Source: Haemophilus parainfluenzae (lineage in GTDB: Bacteria > Pseudomonadota > Gammaproteobacteria > Enterobacterales > Pasteurellaceae). From it: a DNA stretch of 5,598 nucleotides. The stretch covers positions 1 to 5,598 of the forward strand of contig JAGZRY010000116.1 of NCBI GenBank assembly GCA_018381425.1. The letters run 5' to 3'. The translations under genes were made by a program, and so were the position numbers. A model generated the notes under the pieces. The model was given only the letters and a program-made list of their open reading frames with translations, searched no databases and was not told the DNA's origin. This document shows positions 1-5,556 of this stretch, piece after piece. Within the stretch, counting starts at the first letter, position 1, and each line of letters opens with the position of its first letter.

Positions 1-50
1 TGGCGGCTGCCCGAAACATCGTTTTATTTCTCTCGAAAATGAACCTAATC

Positions 51-68
51 CACATAATTATTTATGTG
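51..68. repeat. Small AT-rich inverted repeat in leading intergenic DNA
   Basis: The arms CACATAA and TTATGTG form a perfect 7-bp inverted repeat around a 4-base TTAT centre. No T-run follows, so it does not look like an intrinsic terminator on the plus strand. Function is unknown and it may be chance in AT-rich DNA. The rest of 1-191 shows no gene I can support. Confidence 0.3.
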
Positions 69-132
69 CCTCTTACCGTTATTTCTTTGAGCAAACGGCG
101 CCTTATATACAAGCCATGGCTCGTCAAATTCG

Positions 133-162
133 GTTACATACATCCGCCGCTTAAGGTAGAAT
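133..162 (+). promoter_or_regulatory. Possible promoter of the SMR transporter gene
   Basis: A -10-like TAGAAT at 157-162 (5 of 6 to consensus) lies 18 bases after GTTACA at 133-138 (4 of 6). Transcription would start near 169, giving a leader of about 22 bases before the ATG at 192. No other pair with acceptable spacing was seen in 1-191. This is a consensus match by eye only. Confidence 0.3.
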
Positions 163-191
163 GGTGTCTTTCTATTTACTGTTTGATTGAT

Positions 192-521
192 ATGAATCCT
201 TGGATATTACTCGCTATTTCGATTTGCCTTGAAATTGTGGCAACAAATTTATTAAAAGTCAGTGATGGCTTTACCAAACTTTTACCCACCGTTGGTTCAT
301 TAGTGCTATATGCCATTTCGTTTTATTTTGTCTCCATTGTTTTCCGAACACTTTCCGTGGGCTTGGTTTACGCCATTTGGTCGGGCGTTGGTATTGTTCT
401 GACTGCCATTGTGGCATATTTCGCATTTGGTCAGAAAATTGATACCGCTGGGCTGATAGGTATGGCGTTGATTATCAGTGGTGTTTTAGTGATTAACTTG
501 TTTTCTCAAACAGGGCATTAA
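192..521 (+). CDS. emrE: EmrE-type small multidrug resistance (SMR) efflux transporter
   Basis: Inner-membrane drug/proton antiporter of the small multidrug resistance family, expected to work as an antiparallel dimer exporting quaternary ammonium and other lipophilic cations. The 109 residues form four hydrophobic helices, close to E. coli EmrE at 110. Key positions fall at EmrE numbering: Glu14, the essential proton/substrate carboxylate; Tyr40; Tyr60 and Trp63 in YAIWSGVGIVL (60-70); and Gly90/Gly97 in the helix-4 dimer interface. YAIWSGVG favours the EmrE/Qac drug-export type over guanidinium-exporting Gdx/SugE. I chose the ATG at 192 because the protein then begins MNPW, as EmrE begins MNPY. 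The frame stays open back to an ATG at 39, which would add 51 residues untypical of the family. No strong Shine-Dalgarno precedes 192, so translation may be weak. It appears monocistronic. Family assignment is firm; substrate range is inferred. Confidence 0.9.
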   Translation: MNPWILLAISICLEIVATNLLKVSDGFTKLLPTVGSLVLYAISFYFVSIVFRTLSVGLVYAIWSGVGIVLTAIVAYFAFGQKIDTAGLIGMALIISGVLVINLFSQTGH

Positions 522-532
522 TCCTCCAAATG

Positions 533-554
533 AAATGTGATCAAGCTCACGAAT
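533..554. promoter_or_regulatory. Near-consensus CRP (cAMP receptor protein) binding site
   Basis: The core is TGTGA (536-540), six spacer bases, then TCACG (547-551), flanked by AAA on the left and AAT on the right. This matches the canonical TGTGA-N6-TCACA half-sites in nine of ten core bases. It is the ordinary CRP type, not the Sxy-dependent competence type, whose half-sites read TGCGA. The centre at about 543.5 lies roughly 70 bp upstream of the start predicted from the -10 at 601-606, close to a class I activator position. It begins just after the transporter stop codon, so it most likely serves the downstream nucleotidase gene. Confidence 0.75.
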
Positions 555-578
555 TTTATTTTTCTTCAAAATAAAATT
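552..578. repeat. Perfect all-A/T inverted repeat between CRP site and promoter
   Basis: AATTTTATTTT (552-562) and AAAATAAAATT (568-578) are exact reverse complements around a TCTTC loop. With no G-C pairs, an RNA hairpin would be weak, so it is at best a poor terminator for the transporter gene. Its place, about 35 to 61 bp upstream of the predicted nucleotidase start, and its A/T tracts resemble an UP element contacted by the RNA polymerase alpha C-terminal domain. Both roles are inference. Confidence 0.55.
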
Positions 579-606
579 ATGTAAGCAATCGATTCACCGC
601 TATAAT
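577..606 (+). promoter_or_regulatory. Promoter of the nucleotidase gene
   Basis: A perfect TATAAT -10 lies at 601-606. The best-spaced -35 is TTATGT at 577-582 with an 18-base spacer, a poor match (2 of 6). A strong -10 with a weak -35 and a CRP site centred about 70 bp upstream of the predicted start (near 613) is the usual picture of an activator-dependent promoter. The exact start is not proven. Confidence 0.6.
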
Positions 607-621
607 TCTCCGGCATTTTTA

Positions 622-630
622 ACCGCACTT
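622..630 (-). other. DNA uptake sequence (USS), nucleotidase leader
   Basis: ACCGCACTT is the exact reverse complement of the Haemophilus uptake core AAGTGCGGT. Read on the minus strand, the core continues TTAAAAAT, matching the A/T-rich part of the extended motif. It sits between the predicted transcription start and the Shine-Dalgarno, so it is transcribed in the mRNA leader. Confidence 0.85.
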
Positions 631-653
631 TGTGCAACTTTAAAGGAAATTCT

Positions 654-2318
654 ATGAAAAAATTACTTTGCTCATTATTTGCGCTTTCTGCTGTTAGCAC
701 AGCAATGGCACAAGAAGTGAATATTAAATTATTAGGGACCTCCGATGTTCACGGTCGTATCGTACCTTGGAGCTATGGCGCAGACGTAGAGGATAAATCT
801 GGTTCTTATGCACAAATTGCAACTTATGTGAAAGATGTGCGTAAAAATAATAAGAACGTGGTGTTAGTGGAAGTCGGTGATGCGATCCAAGATAACCAAA
901 TCGATGTGTTCGCAAAAGATAAAAAATATTACAAAGATCACCCAATTCCAAAAGTATTAAACGAAATGAATTATGATATTTTCGTATTGGGTAACCACGA
1001 GTTTAACTTTGGGATGAAAGCATTAGATGAAATCCTAAAAGATATCAAAGCGAAAAAATTAACCGCAAACTTCTATCATAAGAAAAATGACAAACGTTAT
1101 ATCGATGCGACAACCATCATCGAAAAAGATGGCGTGAAGTTAGGGATTATTGGTTTAAGTACCCCAATGTCAGCAAAATTTGAAGAAGACACGGGCAACT
1201 TAAAAGACATGAAATTTACTTCGCCGACAGAAGAAGCACGTACACAAGTTGAGAAATTAAAAGCAAAAGGCGTGGATGCGATTATTGCGGTAACCCACAT
1301 GGGGATCGATAATGAAAACAATATTCCTGATACTGGTATGAGTGATGTCATCAATGCAGTAGATGGTATTGATGTAGTTATCGCAGGTCACATGCACAAA
1401 GATGTACCAAGTGAAACCATTAAAAACACACTAATCACTGAACCACACCGTTACGGTACCGTGGTATCTGAAGTGGATTTAACTTTTGATATCAATGATA
1501 AAAAAGAAGTGAAATTAGTGAAGAAAGAATCTAAAACGGTTCCAGTTAAAACACTTGAAGCAGATAAGAAAATTGAGGAAATTTACAAGCCTTACCATGA
1601 GAAATTACGTGAATTAAACAACGTAGTAATCGGTCAAACTGCGAATGAAATGGTACCTCAAGAGACTAAACACGGTGTATCTGCTGCATTCTCAAAAGAT
1701 ACCGGTTTATCTTCATTCATTAATGATGTTGAACAATATTACAGTGGCGCAGATGTTGTCACTTTCTCTTTCGACCATCAAAAAGCACGTATGGATAAAG
1801 GCGATATCAAGAAAAAAGACATCATCTTTAACTATCGTTATGCTGGCGGTGACGTCACTGTTTATGAAATGACAGGTAAACAATTGAAAGAATATATGGA
1901 ATGGTCTGCGAACTACTTCGATACTATTCAACCAGGTGACACCGAATACCGTTACAATGCGGAACGTAAAAAATCCAAATATGTGACTTACGACATTTTC
2001 GGTGGCGTAAATTACAAAATTGACTTACGTAATCCACAAGGTAGCAAAATCGTTGATTTAACCCTTGCTGACGGCAAACCGGTAACTGACGATATGAAAT
2101 TAAAAGTGGGTATGAACTCATATCGTTTCGCTCAGTTAAATGGTAAAGGTGGGATTTGGGAAGGCCAACAAATTCCAGTACTTTGGGAATCTAAAGTGGC
2201 AATGGGCCGTGAAAAAGGAACTATCCAAAATATGATGATCGATTACATCACGAATGTGAAAAAAGGCAAAATCGATGGTCAATCTCACAACCGTTGGGAA
2301 ATCATTGGATTAAACTAA
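654..2318 (+). CDS. Secreted CpdB/UshA-family metallophosphoesterase (5'-nucleotidase / 2',3'-cyclic nucleotide phosphodiesterase)
   Basis: Periplasmic two-metal phosphoesterase expected to dephosphorylate nucleotides or 2',3'-cyclic nucleotides for nucleoside and phosphate salvage. Of 554 residues, 1-19 are a signal peptide ending AMA before QE. The calcineurin-like domain follows, with the full metal set: DVH (Asp31, His33), GDAIQD (Asp76), GNHEFN (Asn114, His115), THMG (His215) and GHMH (His246, His248). The C-terminal nucleotidase domain (about 325-554) holds EYMEWSANYF (413-422), DIFGGVNYKID (447-457), NSYRF (488-492) and a terminal NRWEIIG, which resemble E. coli CpdB more than UshA. 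NHEFN, where UshA has NHEFD, also points to CpdB. It is shorter than CpdB (about 647). The ATG at 654 follows AAGGA (643-647) at six bases and starts the signal peptide; an in-frame TTG at 630 is less likely. CRP control is inferred from upstream. Exact substrate is unresolved: CpdB-like, YfkN-like or 5'-nucleotidase. Confidence 0.88.
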   Translation: MKKLLCSLFALSAVSTAMAQEVNIKLLGTSDVHGRIVPWSYGADVEDKSGSYAQIATYVKDVRKNNKNVVLVEVGDAIQDNQIDVFAKDKKYYKDHPIPKVLNEMNYDIFVLGNHEFNFGMKALDEILKDIKAKKLTANFYHKKNDKRYIDATTIIEKDGVKLGIIGLSTPMSAKFEEDTGNLKDMKFTSPTEEARTQVEKLKAKGVDAIIAVTHMGIDNENNIPDTGMSDVINAVDGIDVVIAGHMHKDVPSETIKNTLITEPHRYGTVVSEVDLTFDINDKKEVKLVKKESKTVPVKTLEADKKIEEIYKPYHEKLRELNNVVIGQTANEMVPQETKHGVSAAFSKDTGLSSFINDVEQYYSGADVVTFSFDHQKARMDKGDIKKKDIIFNYRYAGGDVTVYEMTGKQLKEYMEWSANYFDTIQPGDTEYRYNAERKKSKYVTYDIFGGVNYKIDLRNPQGSKIVDLTLADGKPVTDDMKLKVGMNSYRFAQLNGKGGIWEGQQIPVLWESKVAMGREKGTIQNMMIDYITNVKKGKIDGQSHNRWEIIGLN

Positions 2319-2325
2319 TCTAAAT

Positions 2326-2359
2326 AAAACACCGAGGGCACAAGCTTTCGGTGTTTTTT
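2326..2359 (+). terminator. Rho-independent terminator after the nucleotidase gene
   Basis: AAAACACCGA (2326-2335) pairs with TCGGTGTTTT (2348-2357) around a 12-base loop, and a six-base T-run (2354-2359) overlaps the end of the stem. It begins eight bases after the stop codon. It separates the nucleotidase from the tannase transcript, so the tannase gene probably has its own promoter in 2360-2415, although I could not find a convincing -35/-10 pair there. Confidence 0.88.
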
Positions 2360-2427
2360 ATGCGTATCCCGAACTTTCGTTTTTTCTGATAGTCAGACGA
2401 ACAAGATTTATCAGTAAGGATATTTTT

Positions 2428-3963
2428 ATGAAAAAAGTCACTTTTCTTGCAACCTTTATTGCACTTACGCTTTCAACCTCAACACTTGCTATGCCAAATA
2501 AACCCGATCCTCTAGCCAATACCCCTTATTTTAATCAAACCGACAAGGGATTCGATCTTAAATTCACCCCAAAAAACTACCGCACTTTAGAGGTAAAAGT
2601 CGGAGATTCATCAGTTAAATTCCGTGCCTTTGAAAAGATTGTGTACGTGGTAAATCCTATCGAGCCTGATTATCAAACCTTAAATATTTATGTTCCGGAA
2701 GCTTATTTTAAGGGGGAAAAAATAAATGGTTATTCAGCTGAAACGGCGCCGATCTTTTTACCTAATGCCGTTGGTGGCTATATGCCGGCTAAAGCGGCAA
2801 CCTATGATGCCAAAGGTTTTGGTAGTGGTGATAAGCCGAATGCCATTGTGACCGCACTTTCTAAAGGTTATGTAGTGGCGAGCGTAGGCGCGCGCGGCCG
2901 TACTTTAGAAAAAGACGGGAAATTCACAGGTAAAGCACCTGCAGCAATTGTTGATTTAAAAGCTGCCGTTCGTTATTTACACGCGAATGATAATGTGATG
3001 CCTGGTGATGCGAAGAAGATTATTTCTAACGGTACCAGTGCGGGTGGCGCATTATCTGCGTTACTGGGTGCAAGTGGTGATAGCAACGATTATATCGATT
3101 ATTTAAAACAAGCCGGCGCAGCCGAGGCAAGTGATGCTATTTTTGCGGTATCGGCTTATTGTCCGATTACCAATTTAGAGAATGCAGATAGTGCTTATGA
3201 GTGGGAATTTAACGGTGTAAATGAATATAGCCGTATGGATATGAGCCGTTTGAATGCCAATAGCTATAATGATCGTTCACAGGTAGAAAAAGCTAAAATT
3301 GAAGGGACATTGTCTGCAGATGAAATCAAGGTTTCTGATCAACTTAAAGCGGCATTTCCAGTTTACTTAAATAGCTTAAATTTAAAAGATGAAAAAGGCC
3401 ATGCTTTGACATTAGATGCACAAGGAAATGGCTCTTTCAAAGATTATATGCGTTCAGTGATTGCTTCATCTGCAGATAAAGCCCATAAAAACGGCGTCTC
3501 TTTTGATGGTAAACCTTGGGTGAAAGTCAGTAAAGATGGCGTAAGCGATATTGATTGGGATGGCTATGTTCACTCAGAAAAACGAATGAAATCGCCCCCT
3601 GCGTTTGATGCATTGAATTTGAGTTCTGGCGAGAATAATTTATTCGGTACGGAAACGGTAAATAATAAACACTTTACTGCATATTCGTTGCAGCACAGCT
3701 CTGAAAAAGGTGAAATAGCGGATAAACAAATCGTGAAACTCATGAATGCTATGAATTATCTCGATCAGAGCAAAACGCAGCATTGGCGCATCCGTGTGGG
3801 AACATCAGATCGTGATACTTCTCATGCGATTGGTGCGATCTTAGCAGTGAAATTACGCATGAATGGTAAGCAAGTTGACTATCAAACTCCTTGGGGTGTA
3901 CCTCATTCAGGAGATTATGATCTCGATGAATTATTTCAATGGATTGATAGCATTTCAAAATAA
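2428..3963 (+). CDS. Secreted subtype B tannase (alpha/beta-hydrolase esterase)
   Basis: Predicted exported serine esterase cleaving galloyl esters or similar phenolic esters. Of 511 residues, 1-21 form a signal peptide (MKK, hydrophobic core, then TLA before MP). The nucleophile motif GTSAGG (202-207) gives Ser204. The likely acid is Asp461 in GTSDRDTS (458-465) and the base His493 in PHSGDYDLDELF (492-503); the 32-residue Asp-His spacing equals that recalled for Lactiplantibacillus plantarum tannase (Asp419, His451). Galloyl-contacting residues there (Lys343, Glu357, Asp421) correspond by motif and spacing to Lys388 (RMK), Glu402 (GENNLFG) and Asp463. VSAYCPITNLENAD (241-254) is also shared. 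Between about 290 and 380 lies the lid-like insert typical of the group. TAAGGA (2415-2420) sits seven bases before the ATG. It is flanked by terminators, so probably monocistronic. Family is well supported; the physiological substrate could be another aromatic ester. Confidence 0.87.
   Translation: MKKVTFLATFIALTLSTSTLAMPNKPDPLANTPYFNQTDKGFDLKFTPKNYRTLEVKVGDSSVKFRAFEKIVYVVNPIEPDYQTLNIYVPEAYFKGEKINGYSAETAPIFLPNAVGGYMPAKAATYDAKGFGSGDKPNAIVTALSKGYVVASVGARGRTLEKDGKFTGKAPAAIVDLKAAVRYLHANDNVMPGDAKKIISNGTSAGGALSALLGASGDSNDYIDYLKQAGAAEASDAIFAVSAYCPITNLENADSAYEWEFNGVNEYSRMDMSRLNANSYNDRSQVEKAKIEGTLSADEIKVSDQLKAAFPVYLNSLNLKDEKGHALTLDAQGNGSFKDYMRSVIASSADKAHKNGVSFDGKPWVKVSKDGVSDIDWDGYVHSEKRMKSPPAFDALNLSSGENNLFGTETVNNKHFTAYSLQHSSEKGEIADKQIVKLMNAMNYLDQSKTQHWRIRVGTSDRDTSHAIGAILAVKLRMNGKQVDYQTPWGVPHSGDYDLDELFQWIDSISK
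2851..2859 (-). other. DNA uptake sequence (USS) inside the tannase gene
   Basis: ACCGCACTT is an exact reverse complement of the AAGTGCGGT core. Here it is read in frame as ACC-GCA-CTT, encoding Thr142-Ala143-Leu144 of the tannase. The gene therefore carries its own uptake signal and appears settled in the Pasteurellaceae genome rather than very recently acquired. Confidence 0.85.
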
Positions 3964-3974
3964 CTGAAAAAACC

Positions 3975-4017
3975 AACCGCACTTTAAGGCAATTGAATCA
4001 AGTGCAGTTATTTTTTT
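3975..4017 (+). terminator. USS-based terminator after the tannase gene
   Basis: AACCGCACTT (3975-3984) pairs with AAGTGCAGTT (4000-4009) across a 15-base loop, then A and seven T (4011-4017). The left arm contains an exact uptake core in inverse orientation (3976-3984). The right arm would be a second core in the opposite sense but has A where G is expected (AAGTGCAGT), leaving one C-A mismatch. Paired uptake sequences as terminators are a known Pasteurellaceae feature. Confidence 0.82.
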
Positions 4018-4057
4018 CTTTGTTTTCAGCTAAAACTTGTAAATAATCAAGGTAAAA

Positions 4058-4080
4058 TTGAGCTCAACGTAGTAAACTAC
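4058..4080. repeat. Two adjacent palindromes in the rpe leader
   Basis: TTGAGCTCAA (4058-4067) is a perfect 10-bp palindrome. One base later GTAGTAAACTAC (4069-4080) has 5-bp arms, GTAGT and ACTAC, around AA. They lie 30 to 52 bases upstream of the rpe ATG, next to weak -10-like hexamers TAAAAT (4053-4058) and TAAACT (4073-4078), neither with a good -35. They may mark an operator or a leader hairpin, or be chance. No regulator is recognised. Confidence 0.35.
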
Positions 4081-4109
4081 AAGCACTTTTATCCTTTAGG
4101 AGATGACAA

Positions 4110-4781
4110 ATGAAACCTTATTTAATCGCCCCTTCTATCCTTTCTGCAGATCTTGCTCGTCTTGGTGATGATGTGCAAAACGTATTGAATGCTGGTGCGG
4201 ATGTAATTCATTTTGATGTAATGGATAATCACTATGTGCCGAATTTAACCTTTGGCCCAGCGGTGTGTAAAGCTTTGCGTGATTACGGTATTAAAGCACC
4301 TATTGATGTGCATTTAATGGTGAAACCAGTCGATCGTATCATTCCTGATTTTGCCAAAGCCGGTGCGGATTACATTACATTTCATCCTGAAGCCAGTGAA
4401 CATATTGAGCGCTCTTTGCAGCTCATTCGTGATCACGGTTGTAAATCTGGTTTAGTGTTTAATCCAGCAACGCCATTAAGTTATTTGGATTATGTATTAG
4501 ATAAGGTGGATGTGATTTTGTTAATGTCCGTGAATCCAGGATTTGGTGGGCAATCCTTTTTACCTTCCACATTGAAAAAATTAAAACAGGCACGTCGTCT
4601 GATTGATGAAAGTGGTTTAGATATCCGTTTAGAAGTTGATGGTGGGGTAAAAGTAGATAATATTGCAGAAATTGCCGCAGCCGGTGCAGATATGTTTGTG
4701 GCAGGCTCAGCGATTTTTGGTAAACCAGATTATAAACAAATCATTGATAAAATGCGTACGCAATTAGCTTCAGTAAAATAA
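4110..4781 (+). CDS. rpe: Ribulose-phosphate 3-epimerase
   Basis: Cytoplasmic metal-dependent enzyme interconverting D-ribulose 5-phosphate and D-xylulose 5-phosphate in the non-oxidative pentose phosphate pathway. The 223 residues make one TIM barrel of normal family length. Visible hallmarks are [13 protein letters not shown] (7-19) with substrate-contacting Ser9; [17 protein letters not shown] (34-50) with metal ligands His34 and Asp36; DVHLMV (66-71) with His68; [10 protein letters not shown] (141-150), the phosphate-side loop; and EVDGGV (175-180) with Asp177. The two catalytic aspartates, Asp36 and Asp177, are present. TAGGAG (4097-4102) lies seven bases before the ATG, a strong ribosome site. 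The stop codon TAA is followed directly by an ATG in the gph frame, so the two genes are almost certainly co-transcribed and probably translationally coupled. No defect is visible. Confidence 0.97.
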   Translation: MKPYLIAPSILSADLARLGDDVQNVLNAGADVIHFDVMDNHYVPNLTFGPAVCKALRDYGIKAPIDVHLMVKPVDRIIPDFAKAGADYITFHPEASEHIERSLQLIRDHGCKSGLVFNPATPLSYLDYVLDKVDVILLMSVNPGFGGQSFLPSTLKKLKQARRLIDESGLDIRLEVDGGVKVDNIAEIAAAGADMFVAGSAIFGKPDYKQIIDKMRTQLASVK

Positions 4782-4793
4782 ATGGTAGTAAGA

Positions 4794-5468
4794 ATGAACA
4801 CTCAATTTAAAGTTATCGGTTTTGATTTAGATGGTACGCTCGTGAATAGTTTGCCAGATTTAGCGTTGTCTGTGAACTCTGCTTTAGCAGACTTTGGTTT
4901 ACCTCAAGCACCAGAAGAGTTAGTGTTAACTTGGATTGGTAATGGGGCACCTGTATTGATTGCTCGCGCTTTAGAATGGGCAAAAGGGCAAACAGGTAAA
5001 GACTTTTCAGATGCTGAAATGGAGCAAGTGAAAGAGCGTTTTAATGTGTATTACGCGGAGAATCTTTGTAATGTGAGCCGTTTATATCCAAATGTAAAAG
5101 AAACATTGGAAACTTTAAAGGCTCGCGGTTATACCTTAGCCGTGGTAACGAACAAACCAACTCGACATGTTCAGCCAGTATTGGCGGCATTTGGTATCGA
5201 TCATCTATTCAGTGAAATGCTTGGTGGGCAATCATTACCCGCGATTAAACCACATCCAGGCCCATTGTATTATTTATGTGGTAAATTTGGCGTAGAACCT
5301 CGCCAAGTGTTGTTTGTAGGTGACTCTCGAAATGACATTCTCGCTGCTCATTCAGCAGGTTGTCCAGCTGTGGGTTTAACTTACGGTTACAACTACAACA
5401 TTCCAATTGCGGAATCAAATCCAGATTGGGTGTTTGATGACTTTGCGAAGTTATTAGAGATTCTTTAA
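4794..5468 (+). CDS. gph: Phosphoglycolate phosphatase (HAD superfamily)
   Basis: Cytoplasmic HAD-superfamily phosphatase that hydrolyses 2-phosphoglycolate, a product of repair of oxidised 3' DNA ends. With this start it has 224 residues, the length recalled for Haemophilus Gph. Motif I is DLDGT (11-15), with nucleophile Asp11 and acid/base Asp13; an alpha-helical C1-type cap follows (about 20-90); motif II is VVTNKP (117-122) with Thr119; motif III lysine is Lys152 in IKPHP; motif IV is GDSRND (176-181) with Asp177 and Asp181. I prefer the ATG at 4794 because MNTQFKVIGFDLDG matches homologous N termini. An in-frame ATG at 4782, abutting the rpe stop, would add MVVR; neither start has a good Shine-Dalgarno, consistent with coupling to rpe translation. 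The rpe-gph pairing supports this over other HAD phosphatases. Gene is intact; an insertion sequence begins 31 bases after the stop. Confidence 0.95.
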   Translation: MNTQFKVIGFDLDGTLVNSLPDLALSVNSALADFGLPQAPEELVLTWIGNGAPVLIARALEWAKGQTGKDFSDAEMEQVKERFNVYYAENLCNVSRLYPNVKETLETLKARGYTLAVVTNKPTRHVQPVLAAFGIDHLFSEMLGGQSLPAIKPHPGPLYYLCGKFGVEPRQVLFVGDSRNDILAAHSAGCPAVGLTYGYNYNIPIAESNPDWVFDDFAKLLEIL

Positions 5469-5484
5469 TCTATCTTAAAGCGTA

Positions 5485-5493
5485 AAGTGCGGT
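5485..5493 (+). other. DNA uptake sequence (USS) downstream of gph
   Basis: Exact AAGTGCGGT core, preceded by A and followed by CGAAAAT, matching the first A/T part of the extended uptake motif. The match is cut short at about 5499 by the insertion-sequence end. No inverted partner that could complete a terminator stem is visible within the window. Confidence 0.88.
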
Positions 5494-5501
5494 CGAAAAT
5501 G

Positions 5502-5556
5502 ATCTGCACCCCAAAAGTTGGACTCAACAAACCAACAATTGAGGTGCAGATTTTTT
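5502..5556 (+). terminator. Insertion-sequence end hairpin with T-run, overlapping the orfA ribosome site
   Basis: ATCTGCACC (5502-5510) is the exact reverse complement of GGTGCAGAT (5543-5551), and T5551 begins a run of six T (5551-5556) that ends just before the orfA ATG. Stem plus T-run has the shape of an intrinsic terminator, though with a long 32-base loop. The right arm includes part of the GAGG Shine-Dalgarno candidate (5541-5544), so a transcript entering from outside could be both terminated and masked for translation. This is inferred from sequence only. Confidence 0.55.

Noticed and set aside
112..121. AGCCATGGCT palindrome upstream of the transporter
   Set aside because: Isolated 10-bp palindrome with no placement relative to a promoter that suggests function.
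45..143. Minus-strand 32-codon open frame with GGCGG just before its ATG
   Set aside because: Very short, matches no family I recognise, lies in otherwise gene-free DNA, and has no promoter with acceptable spacing (TTGACG to TATATA on that strand is only 12 bases).
630..653. Upstream TTG start for the nucleotidase at 630
   Set aside because: It would add eight residues before MKKLLC, overlap the uptake core and spoil the signal peptide; the ATG at 654 has a well-spaced AAGGA.
724..1354. Minus-strand open frames of 75 and 85 codons opposite the nucleotidase
   Set aside because: They lie wholly inside a well-supported gene, show no family motifs and look like shadows of the coding strand.
1645..2121. 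Further open frames of 65 to 75 codons on both strands inside the nucleotidase
   Set aside because: Overlap the strongly conserved C-terminal domain; no ribosome site or recognisable domain.
2385..2414. TCTGA-TAG-TCAGA and CTGATA...TATCAG inverted repeats before the tannase
   Set aside because: Arms of only 5 and 6 bp, no associated promoter elements with good spacing, and expected by chance in this base composition.
3749..3982. Minus-strand 77-codon frame opposite the tannase C terminus
   Set aside because: Lies almost entirely within the conserved catalytic region of the tannase and has no features of its own.
4081..4093. AAGCACTTTTATC as an uptake sequence in the rpe leader
   Set aside because: Only GCACTT matches the core; the ACC part is missing, so it is not a credible uptake site.
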